Source: Aureobasidium sp. EXF-3400
Taxonomy: Eukaryota > Ascomycota > Dothideomycetes > Dothideales > Saccotheciaceae
Assembly (NCBI GenBank): GCA_024195585.1
Contig: SWBL01000347.1
Coordinates: 1 to 53,501, forward strand
Direction of reading: 5' to 3'
Length of the DNA: 53,501 nt
Shown: piece by piece, positions 44,953 to 53,501 of the stretch
Layout: each line of letters opens with the position of its first letter
Position numbering within the stretch: the stretch's first letter is position 1
Made by a program: the position numbers and the translations under genes
The notes under the pieces: model-generated
The model's input: only the letters and a program-made list of their open reading frames with translations
Databases searched by the model: none
Told to the model about the DNA's origin: nothing

Positions 44953-45126
44953 TGTGATATGTTGTTGTCGACAGTCCATATGAATGATGAATTGGCTCTT
45001 GGGCATAGCTGCATCCGAATTTATGACGCATTGGCTGGGATGGGCCAGATCCACAACCAGAAAGGCATACCCTCGGTGTCACCAACTGAAGTTTTGTGTC
45101 GAAAGCCAGGTATCTGATACGCAGTG

Positions 45127-46185
45127 CTAGATGGTAGCATACTGCGGCGCAAAAGCATTCAGACTCCAGCCCAGATTGTCAAAGCCAGTATTCGCGATAC
45201 TTGTGCCGCACGACGGCAATGCACTCGGCAAAGGTACCATGGGCATAGAGATGACAGACATGCTGCTGCCGACTTGGGCCGAAGTGTAGAAGGGCGGCTC
45301 AGAGACGTGGACAGGTGAATGGCTGTACGATGGTGTTGGAGAAGGGAGCTGCACAGGATCCATTCCAAGAGTTGACCAGTATTGAGATGACGGAGCACAA
45401 GCGGTAGTCGTCCCAGGATTGGAAGGTAAGACTTGCCACGGATCTACGGGGTTGGGTGTCAGAGCGTACGGTTGCGCAGACGGCCACCAAGTACCGGGTA
45501 CGTAAGACGAATTTGGCATGATGGAAGCAGGGGCGATTAAGTCGACAATCTGCGGAGGAGGCGGAAGAAGAGGCAGGAACAAGTTCATGATGGCCGTCTT
45601 GACATGGTCGCTGCGACCTTCGAGCAGCTCACCAGCACCCTCATCTTCCAGACCCTCGAGAGCGCGAACAGACGTACGGTAGACAAAGCGGTTGACAGCT
45701 TGAACAAAGGCTTCCTGCATTTTCTTGATCTGATCGTCCTTCTCCGGCCAGGCATATGTACTGGCAGCAATATCAACCGAGTAAATATCGTTGTGGTAGT
45801 CTATCAGAGCGTCGATGGTATCCTGGGTCAACTTGAAGGCGACTTCATGCTGGGAAACCATGTCGACATGAACGACGTATGCTTGGACAGGAGTCAGAGT
45901 GTAGTTGGCGATGGCTTCCCGAAGCGGATCCGAGTCTTTGCGCAGTTCCGAGTTGGGAGCATTAGGCAGCATGAGCGACGATAATAGCCAGATAGCAGAT
46001 GGAGCGCCCAGGGTCTCGGTCAGGAAGCGATAGTGCTGGGGCACGTTGTTGAGAGGACGCTTTACGCGACTGATGCGTTTGAGGGTTTGCGTGAGCCATG
46101 TCTCGACCCGCGAGCCTAGCACAATTGTGGGAGCCGATCGAGGAGCGAAGGCGGCTGCCGATGCTGGGAGCAGCTGTAGAGGCAT
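45127..46185 (-). CDS. Hypothetical protein, 352 aa, no family recognised
   Basis: Single-exon frame from a good ATG (MPLQLLPASAAAFAPRSAPT). The first 200 residues look folded and mostly helical (WLTQTLKRISRVKRPLNNVP, LREAIANYTLTPVQAYVVHV, DTIDALIDYHNDIYSVDIAA, KMQEAFVQAVNRFVYRTSVR). The last 140 are Pro/Ser/Tyr-rich and disordered, ending FAPQYATI. No signal peptide, membrane helix or catalytic motif is visible. The layout (helical domain plus disordered tail) would suit a regulatory or adaptor protein, but this is only a description. The gene is enclosed by a 20-base inverted repeat. Confidence 0.65.
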   Translation of the reverse strand: MPLQLLPASAAAFAPRSAPTIVLGSRVETWLTQTLKRISRVKRPLNNVPQHYRFLTETLGAPSAIWLLSSLMLPNAPNSELRKDSDPLREAIANYTLTPVQAYVVHVDMVSQHEVAFKLTQDTIDALIDYHNDIYSVDIAASTYAWPEKDDQIKKMQEAFVQAVNRFVYRTSVRALEGLEDEGAGELLEGRSDHVKTAIMNLFLPLLPPPPQIVDLIAPASIMPNSSYVPGTWWPSAQPYALTPNPVDPWQVLPSNPGTTTACAPSSQYWSTLGMDPVQLPSPTPSYSHSPVHVSEPPFYTSAQVGSSMSVISMPMVPLPSALPSCGTSIANTGFDNLGWSLNAFAPQYATI

Positions 46186-47615
46186 TGCTATGTCCAGCAG
46201 CAGCTCTGCCTTGGAAGGAAAGGACTTGGTAGATGCGATGCGATGCGATGGAGCGGGTTCTGGCGGGTATTATCTTCTTCGGAGCAGTATTGGGCCCGTC
46301 GGCCAGCGGTGGGAGTTGCGAACTGGACTGTATGTAGGTTTGCTTGCTGTGTATGTTAGTAATTAGTAGCTTAGAACAGAAGAATAAGGAAAGAGGAAAA
46401 TGGGTCGCTGAGGCAGGCGCTCTAGAAAGAGGGTGATTGAAGAAAAGCTTCTTTGACGGCGGGGCTATTCTGTATTTCAACTACGAGTGCTTTACACGAC
46501 ATGCACGCGGCTGACAGTGGCTATGGCCATGCCGCGGCGCATCCACCATGCATGGACTTGGCCGCCGCCCACGATGAGATGCCTGCGAGCGTGCGTGCTG
46601 AGACTTCAACTTCAACCATGACATGACCCAGCTCACTCCTTCTATTTTGGTTCCTTCCAGCTTCCTGCTTGTACCCGTCAGTCAAGCAGTAGCGACCCTA
46701 GATACCTGCGTCCCACGCCCTCTCACTCCCGAGAACACCGCACACTCGTCAGCACTGCTATGCTGTGTTCGAGATCTAGTCGTGCTCCCAGACGTCCATC
46801 TGCGATCGTGTCTGCTTCTTCTCTCGCGAAAGCGACTGCTCGCACCAGGGTTTGTGCATACCCCGAACTCTCAACCCCCGCTGCAGGTGCTTGCTTGCCG
46901 CATCCTTCTAGCACCCACAAACCCGCCTATTTTGCGACTACAGCTCACTGGTGTGAAGTAAGACGGATCCCCCGACCAATAACAAGCTGAACCTGCCATT
47001 TGACCTCTGCCAGCCCTGACCACCTCCATCAGCTTTGTGTCCACCGAAACAGGAACTTGTACCTCTTTCGCCTCGCCGACAGGCGCCTGCTGAAACCCTG
47101 AGAGACTTCATCCTATGTCACTTGTCGGAATTCTTGTTCTAACGTCCTCCTTGCCTGATGAGCTTCGAGGTCTACTGACAGTACCACTACTCAGTCTTCG
47201 ATTCTGACCTCGAGTTACACCCGAGCGTCGGTGTCCGCGAGAAGCGTGGATTTCATTGCGGCTGTGCACAGCTGCGTGGCGTCGGTCAAGACCGACCACG
47301 GAATATCTGGATCGCTTCCCAACTTGCAACTTTCACTTTCAAGGTTTTGTGTCTTGAGCGTCGCCTGCCAACACATGAGTCGGATTTGATCCAACTTCGG
47401 TAAAAGACCTATTTCCTGATCGAGCAGATAACATAATATGCTTTGTCCTAGACAGAGGCATCTGGAAGCACTGTGACCGTCATCAACGAGGAGAATAAGA
47501 CGAAAGGTAGGTTAATGATTTGGGCATCTGCTAGAGACTAGGGACCATCTGTAGCGCACCATGACAAGCCTCCGAACAATCAGACTCGGGGCTCGTACAC
47601 CTATTGACGCGCTAC
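46186..47615. other. Intergenic, 1.4 kb
   Basis: Upstream of the 352-aa gene and downstream of the methyltransferase gene. Apart from the inverted-repeat arm, nothing is recognised; short plus-strand frames at 46.6-47.0 kb are low in protein character. Confidence 0.45.
46230..46249 (-). repeat. Right arm of the 20-base inverted repeat
   Basis: Plus-strand TAGATGCGATGCGATGCGAT, 45 bases upstream of the start codon of the 352-aa gene; exact reverse complement of 44933..44952. Confidence 0.85.
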
Positions 47616-48542
47616 CTAGTCTTGCTTGAAGGCCCTTACGCACCACAATGGATCACTACCACTCATACCCATCATTTGCATGAAGCCTTGCAGTCCACCT
47701 TGGTCTTCTGCCGGAGCATTTGCGACATCTCCTGCTTTGATGTCAATAATCTCAATGTTCTTCCAGCCTGCGAAGTGGAGATAATCTCCAACCAGCTGCA
47801 AACGCTGTTCTGGTGTCCTCTTGATCCATGCGCTTGTCGCCTTGGTTGGAAACATTCTGGAGCTGACAATGATTTGGCAGCTTCCGCCTGATTTAGTCAA
47901 TTGCCTGACACTCTCGAGAACCTCTTTCGGACGAGTCAGGTAATCTATGCTCACAACACAAGTCGTACAATCCAATAACCCGCTCTCACTATCGACACTG
48001 TCTGCACTTTGAAGCCCACTGACAGCCTGCTCGCCGCATACTGTGAGAGGGATATTCGGATCCTCATTCAGATCTTGGAGTATTCTCTTGGAAAGCACCT
48101 GGTTCTTCTCGAGTTCGGCCTGATTCATTCCTAGGCCAACGACCTTCAGCTCGCCCTCTGCTGCAGCCTTCTCGATAGCTTGAGGGTAATGACTTATCCA
48201 CGACGAACAAAGATCCAAGATTCGACCTTTTCGTGGCAAGACAGTGTCGTAGTATCTCCTAAGGCTTTCTATAGCAGCATCGTCGATGTGAGTAACGAAT
48301 CTGCTGTCACTATAGAATGAGTTGTCCGGATTTTCATCCATGCGTTTGAAGTCGGCTTGAACGTAGGGCCACGCCTGGTGTTGGCTGTGATGAGGTACAG
48401 CAGAACCGTTCCATGCCTTCTCGGGATTGCTGGACTGGCTGACGCTTGACATTTTCGCGGCAAGATATGATGTCGTTGTTACTGCGATTGCTGACAAGCC
48501 TGCGATCTGGAGTCGACGACTGGCGGATATGATAGGTATCAT
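47616..48542 (-). CDS. Class I SAM-dependent methyltransferase-like protein, 308 aa
   Basis: Single exon. The N-terminal part (SRRLQIAGLSAIAVTTTSYL) is a hydrophobic, basic-flanked stretch that could be a membrane anchor or mitochondrial presequence. The methyltransferase-like core has motif I GRILDLCSSWISHYP, motif II KVVGLGMNQAELEKN, and CTTCVVSIDYLTRPKEVLES followed by GGSCQIIVSSRMFPTK (motifs IV/V). Motif I lacks the usual GxGxG glycines (LDLCSSW), which is seen in some type 11 family members but makes activity uncertain. The ATG at 48542 is the first in frame; the frame extends five codons further without an ATG. The C-terminal part ends GSDPLWCVRAFKQD. Substrate unknown. Confidence 0.8.
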   Translation of the reverse strand: MIPIISASRRLQIAGLSAIAVTTTSYLAAKMSSVSQSSNPEKAWNGSAVPHHSQHQAWPYVQADFKRMDENPDNSFYSDSRFVTHIDDAAIESLRRYYDTVLPRKGRILDLCSSWISHYPQAIEKAAAEGELKVVGLGMNQAELEKNQVLSKRILQDLNEDPNIPLTVCGEQAVSGLQSADSVDSESGLLDCTTCVVSIDYLTRPKEVLESVRQLTKSGGSCQIIVSSRMFPTKATSAWIKRTPEQRLQLVGDYLHFAGWKNIEIIDIKAGDVANAPAEDQGGLQGFMQMMGMSGSDPLWCVRAFKQD

Positions 48543-49357
48543 GTGTGCTTCTTTCAAGAACTTTGAGCTCTACAGTTCTGTTGAATGTTCGTGTATCGCA
48601 GCACTTTGTATGACCCTCTATGACGCACTCAACTCAAGCACGGTTAAAGTTACACCATCCAGGTAGACTTGGCAGGGGCCTGCCTCGCTGCGGAGATGAT
48701 CACCCTGGCACATCAGAAGCTGTCGCATTCTTGATCTCGTCCAAAGTCGATACTCGTCGTGAAAAGCGCTATCAGAAGCACATGATATACTCCGCTACTT
48801 TATGGTCTAAAAATCTCTTCCCCGCTGTTTATGGGACAATGCAGCACAAATTAGGTTTTGAGAAGAACTGTTTACAGAACATGCTCAAACCACTACCATG
48901 AAAGAAACACTAACTGTGAACATACTCAGAACCGCATTGCATAGACTCCGTACTAGAGAATACTGGAGTAAGAAACACGAGTACCAGTGCCATTCTACAT
49001 ACTCACTACGACTTTCTTCCTCTACACGAAAACGTATTCGAGTTGTCTTGACCTTTGTGACTTGAAGTCAAACACAATTCCAGCCAGTCGAGGTCACGCT
49101 CTCGACATCGTGCCTTTAGTCTCTCTTGGCCAGAGCATATTCATTGCAGCTTATAGCCGTGATTTGTTGGCTCATGTTAGATGCCACGAGGTAGCAGCCC
49201 TATTCGGTTCTGGCCTTGATTGACATCACATCAATAGCGGTCATGAATACACGCCTACATGGCTAGAGAAAAGCCAATGTTCTCGCACTTCAGACCCCGA
49301 ACATATGACTTCTAACTTCTTCATCTTCAACCTGGTATTTTGCCATCGAACTGTAAC
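48543..49357. other. Divergent intergenic region
   Basis: About 815 bases between the methyltransferase gene and the MFS gene, holding both promoters. Nothing else recognised. Confidence 0.45.
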
Positions 49358-51427
49358 ATGCCTCCTTTTATAGCTCACAGAAACAAAGAGTATCAACACA
49401 CGACCTATGCTCTCTCGCTCCAGCTTTCGAGAGAATCTACGCTGGTAGAACATCGTCCAGAAACTACAGATCTACACGAGCATTTTGGGGGCAGAGAGTT
49501 CTATGATCCTCATGCAACGTGGTCTCCTGAAGAGGAATCAAAGGTGAAACTAAAGACAGACATACGGCTTCTTGCTTGGCTCTCGCTTATGTTCTTCGGT
49601 AAAACATCGTACTCTGACACCTTAGACTATAGCTGACAACTACAAGCTGCGCAACTTGACACTACGAATATTCAGAACGCTCTTGCCGACAATTTTCTCC
49701 ATGATCTGGGATTCACCATGACAGAATACGGTAATGTGTGTTTATGTCAGAAGAAAAGTTGGTTACCATCCAGCTAAAGCAAGCAGGGTACGATGATACA
49801 TCGCATCTGCTACCTAGTTGGAGGACTACCTGGCCAAATGATCGCCATGCGTTATGGCTACCGATACCTCTTCCCCGGGTTGATGTGTGCATGGGGAGTT
49901 GTTGGTTAGTGACTTTTTTTTTGTCTCGGTTTTCTCGAATGCCATTGAGTACTAACCGCGGATTGCTCAGCCTGGACGCAAGCATGGATGCAGAGCGAAA
50001 CTGGATTCTACGTCGCAAGAGGGATAATTGGATTGCTTGAAGGAGCTTTCAGTCCTTTGACAGTGATGTGCTTGTCCAATTTTTACACCAATACGGAGCT
50101 GGGTTTTCGAGTTGCAATACTGAGCTCTGGTATCAACGTGAGTCTAATCACATCAAAACCAGAAAAACTCATCTCATGCGGAAAACTAGATTGCAAAAGC
50201 GCTGTCTTCCTTACTGGCTGCTGGTTTGCTTACCATGCGAGGAGTGGCCGGCAAACCAGGTAATATGATTATAGTCCTTGTGACTTCTTAGTGGCTAACA
50301 CCTACGCCATCAGGTTGGTTCTGGCTGATTTTGATCAACGGTTTACTGATCTTTCTGATCGGCCTTGTGGTAATGCTGAAAACCCTACATCAGCAGACAC
50401 GTATCTTAACCAAGTCATAGAGTTTGTTTTACCTGCCATCAGGACCGACACGAACTCAAACCGTTCTTTGGAGAAAGCCTTGGTTCTCGAAGCGGGAGCA
50501 GAGTAAGCTTCATATCACATCAAGCGTTCAAAAATGTGCTAATATTGAAAGTGATTATCATCAACAGACTGCTTAGAGACGATGTATCGAAAGGACGGAC
50601 CGGTACGAAATCGCACACGAGTATGCGCGACATCTGGGATACTATCAAAGACCCAGGTCAGTCTCTGTCCTGGCATGGCGAACATCTGTACTAACCATTC
50701 TCGAAGGACTCATCGGTTTCTGGTTTTGTGCATCAATAATATACATACCCAAAAGCCCTGTCTCCCAGTACCTCGTACTCAACTTGAGGCAACTCGGCTT
50801 TTCGAGATTCGAGAGCAGCGTCTTGACCATACCCTCGGATCTCCTTCGCGTCATTACAGTGCTTACCCTCACACGAAGCAGTGGTCACTTCAAGGAGAAG
50901 GCATTTCACTGTACAATACCAACGTGTATAGAAATACCCTTGTTCGCAACCCTGTTACTCTTACCTTCGCATGGCTATGCTTGGGTTAGATTTGCAATCC
51001 TCACTCTGATAATCGGTTCGCCCAGCTCTCATCCCATCATGGTCTCGTGGATCAGTTGCAACAGCTTCGATCCCAAAAAACGCGGTATAGCTGTTGCTCT
51101 GTTTGGCACAATCCACGAGATTGGCAGTGTTGCAGCCGCACGTAAGTGGAAATCCAACATACGTCTAAGTCATTGAGCTGACCTCAGGAACAAGAGATCT
51201 ACAGGGAAAAGGACAAGCCATACTACTATACTGGCAACAAGGTTCTTATATCGATCTGCGCAGCATCTGTCGTGGTTATCTTGTTACATAGAGAAGTACT
51301 CAGACATCTCAATCGCAAGAAACGAAAGGCTTGGGAGGAACTGAGTGAGATTGAGCAAAGGGAATATGACCGAGTTCAGGGGCACAATGTCGGGAACAAA
51401 AGCCTCACTTTTGCATTTAGCTATTGA
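49358..51427 (+). CDS. MFS transporter, allantoate permease (ACS) family, 531 aa, ten exons
   Basis: Plasma-membrane anion:cation symporter-like carrier of the Dal5/allantoate type; probable substrates are small organic anions or vitamins. Exons: 49358..49598, 49647..49735, 49787..49904, 49971..50137, 50190..50259, 50314..50369, 50421..50502, 50552..50656, 50707..51141 and 51195..51427; nine introns of 48-66 bases. Family landmarks appear in order: ATWSPEEESKVKLKTDIRLL, LDTTNIQNALADNFLHDLGF, GGLPGQMIAMRYGYRYLFPG, AWTQAWMQSETGFYVARGII, GLLEGAFSPL, GWFWLILINGLLIFLIGLV, LRQLGFSRFESSVLTIPSDL and IYREKDKPYYYTGNKVLISI. All phases close with no stop, so the gene looks intact although every single-frame ORF in it is short. 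Exon 3 could start three bases earlier. Several introns end in AAG. It is followed on the same strand by a decayed phosphoesterase gene. Confidence 0.88.
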
Positions 51428-51985
51428 GATGTGAAAATTATCGAGGACTGAGAAACCAAGTAGTAGTACTGATCATTCCATCTAGAGTGAGCGCAAGGAA
51501 TGATAAAATGAACTCTAAGTAAACTCAACGGAGACAAATCAATATCGAAGTGTGGATTTGTTTTGAAGGACCTTTGTCGTTCATCATTTCCTGGCCCGCG
51601 ATGGAGGTTCGCCAAACATGAGGAGAATATACATTGCAGATGCATGAAGGCCATCAATCATAAGAGTAACGCGGACGGCATATCGCTATTGTGCAAATAT
51701 ATACTCTCTCCATGCCAGATGGTTCGAAGTTCGCTATGGAGTCAGGCATGAACATGACACACGTTGATGTTCCGGCTAAAGAAGGAATCCACAGTTTGAT
51801 CTTTCCTTCCTCACAAAGAAGTAGTCGCTGTCTTCCCGCTTTGAGAATCTCGACTCACCTAATCTCATAACTCGCACTCGACATCGTATTGCATGCGGCC
51901 ATTGTTAATCACATCATCACTACAATCCGCAACGAAGACATTGATACGATCCGCCGACAGCTGGATTACATCCAACTACCTCGTC
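51428..51985. other. Intergenic
   Basis: About 560 bases between the MFS gene and the phosphoesterase relic. In-frame ATG codons from 51893 could extend the relic upstream; otherwise nothing is recognised. Confidence 0.4.
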
Positions 51986-53220
51986 ATGACTAGCGTTCCG
52001 GCTGCACAAACTTTGAGAAGTACGCGTTTCGTGCTGGTCTCCGACACAAACGGACGCTGCCCTCCACTCCCAAAAGGCGATGTCCTTTGCCATGCTAGAG
52101 GCTTGTCAGAGTCTGGTGACATCGACGAACTACGCCAAACCCTTAAATGGATCGATGAAGCAGACTTTGAGGTCAAAATTATCATTGCAGGTTAGTCTGA
52201 CGAGAAGTAACGACACAAACAACGTAAGGTTGAACATGGATTCTAGGTACTCAAGACATCACGCTGGACAAGGACTTCTTACAGAACCCAAACAGAGGCG
52301 GGCGACACATATGGAAAGATGCGGAGCAAGATCCCGATCAATGCTTCTCCTTGGTCAGAGATTATAGCTCGAACATAAAGTACCTACATCACGATGAAAC
52401 GACCATCCAACTTCGATCACCGACTGGACCGCGGACGACTTTCAAAGTCTTCGGTAGTCCGTGAGTGCCCAAGCACAATGTCCATGATTGTGCCTTTGGC
52501 TACGAACGTGAAGGTTATATGGCTGAATGTCTCTGGTCACGCATTCCACCGGATACGGATATATTGCTGACTCATACTCCGGCTTACAATCACCGCGACG
52601 CGAGCACTGAGTGGCAGGCAGCAGGCTATGAGGTGCTGCAAAAAGCCTTGTGGCAAGTGAGACCACGTCTTGCAGTCTGTGGTCGGATATGTGAGGCTAG
52701 GGGGGTCGAGAAGGTGCAATGGCAGCTTGGGCAGGACTATCCGCCATTCCTGGAGAGACAAACAACACAGATTGATTATCCTAATACCGAGGCGGAGGCG
52801 GAGGCGTCCAAATGGTCCTTTCTGGACATGACAAGGCTTGGTCCTGATCCACTTCTCAACAATGGGGCATCAGGACAGCAGCTACAACAAGACCATGTTT
52901 ACTTTGCTTCAGAGAGAGAACAGAGCGAGGCTACATCATTCGGCACTTCCAACGACAACGACAGTGTGCCGTCAAGCGAAGTGCCGACGATGCTGTCGAG
53001 CTCAAGCAATATGACAGCTCAGACAAGGGGCCAGACAGGGGTGCGCACAAAGCTCTGTGACCGCAAACAGGCAGCGCCATGGGGTCGACTCGGCAGACAA
53101 GAAACACTGATCGTGAACGCGAGCATCCAGCCGAAGGCGCGGCACATTGGAGGTCGTCCCATGCTCAGAACGCCAATTGTGGTGGACATTGAGCTACCAG
53201 TCGGAGATGAATTCGCATAG
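51986..53220 (+). pseudogene. Metallophosphoesterase (MPPED-like) relic: degenerate metal sites and in-frame TGA
   Basis: Exons 51986..52190 and 52247..53220 with a 56-base intron. The calcineurin-like phosphoesterase layout is recognisable (FVLVSDTNG, VLCHARGLSESGDIDELRQT, KIIIAGTQDITLDKDFL, ILLTHTPAYNHRD, AVCGRICEARGVE), but the metal-ligand motifs are altered. DxH reads D-T-N, the GD motif reads R-G, GNHD reads GTQD, and GHxH reads GRIC; only the first Asp, the NHD Asp and the His of THxP remain. In addition codon 141 is TGA (52462..52464), after which the same frame stays open for 251 codons with clear family similarity (CAFGYEREGYMAECLWSRIP). A product stopping at TGA would be 140 residues. 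It is most simply a pseudogene or pseudoenzyme; a sequencing error at the TGA, or removal of an exactly 60-base segment (52455..52514) by splicing, are alternatives. The start could also be the ATG at 51893. Confidence 0.75.
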
Positions 53221-53501
53221 ATGAATGATGCCAGACATCTATAGAGTCTTGACACGTTGAGGACGGAAAGGTGCATATGGTGCTTTCGCTTATCCCTCGG
53301 AGGACAGAATGTAGACTGTCGTTACTGGTATGAAGATTGCTTATTATCGATCCACGTATCATTTGAGTATGGGGGGCCTACAAACATGCATATCCGACAA
53401 TACGTCTTCCCCGTGTGCTAGAGACTCTCACAGCATAACTGCAGAAACGCACAATACTTTCGCAGAGGATGTGGTTTCCACAGAGAGACCCCCCCCCCCC
53501 C
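53221..53501. other. Right-end flank with a terminal run of 13 C
   Basis: No gene is seen. The last 13 bases (53489..53501) are all C, with no CCCTAA/TTAGGG units, so this is not a telomere repeat; it looks like a contig end or homopolymer artefact. Confidence 0.5.

Larger units (their letters stand above)
42362..45126. other. Longest gene-poor stretch, 2.8 kb, convergent
   Basis: Between the 3' ends of two convergent genes. It contains AT-rich 3'-flank sequence (42.4-42.9 kb), an imperfect tandem repeat at 43.13-43.20 kb, and the left arm of an inverted repeat at 44933. An ORF of 167 codons (43311..43814, minus) has no protein-like character. No tRNA, 5S rRNA or transposase was recognised, although the size would fit a decayed element. 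Confidence 0.45.

Noticed and set aside
51986..53220. RIP (repeat-induced C-to-T mutation) as the cause of the phosphoesterase decay
   Set aside because: Key changes such as His to Asn in the DxH motif need transversions, and the frame otherwise lacks the many new stops that RIP creates.

Overview
The window is nuclear DNA of a filamentous ascomycete (Pezizomycotina). The evidence is short introns of about 48-150 bases with GTAAGT/GTACGT-like donors and GCTGAC/GCTAAC-like branch sites, compact genes on both strands, and fungal families such as Stb3, RLP24, the SEA-complex Mio homologue, a Mal3/Bim1 EB1 protein and a CCCH protein of the DUF7923 type. The style suggests Dothideomycetes, but the sequence alone does not prove that. 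I reconstructed 25 genes by hand, most of them spliced (about 54 introns). No rRNA, tRNA, CRISPR array or intact transposon was recognised.

Layout. 0-10 kb: RPL16 (cut by the left edge), a four-helix EXPERA-like membrane protein, a secretory cytochrome b561, a CCCH zinc-finger protein, the complex I assembly factor NDUFAF5, and dynactin p62 (DCTN4). 10-24 kb: RLP24 and TIM14/PAM18 sharing one promoter, an alpha/beta hydrolase, Stb3, a 25-residue metallothionein gene too short for routine ORF calling, a long ING-type PHD protein, and the Mio/SEA4 homologue on the other side of a shared promoter. 24-36 kb: EB1/Mal3, SmF, an Stm1/SERBP1-like RGG protein, a Yap-type bZIP factor and an alpha-arrestin-like protein. 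36-49 kb: a basic protein with repeated S-P-x-K motifs, a Zn-independent MDR oxidoreductase, two unrecognised proteins and a methyltransferase, separated by longer gene-poor stretches. 49-53.5 kb: a ten-exon MFS permease of the allantoate type, then a decayed metallophosphoesterase homologue with an in-frame stop, then a run of 13 C at the window end.

The left three quarters is ordinary housekeeping content: ribosome and translation (RPL16, RLP24, Stm1-like, and Stb3 as a likely regulator of ribosome-biogenesis genes), mitochondrion (NDUFAF5, TIM14), splicing (SmF), microtubule transport (DCTN4, EB1) and TORC1 signalling (Mio). These are conserved genes placed side by side, not a pathway cluster. 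The right end is more accessory in character.

The points most worth a second look are the metallothionein gene with an intron before its last codon, the phosphoesterase relic in which nearly every metal-ligand motif is changed, two GC-AG introns supported by reading frame, very small first coding exons, and a 20-base perfect inverted repeat flanking the unrecognised gene at 45.1-46.2 kb. I saw no convincing new multi-gene system.
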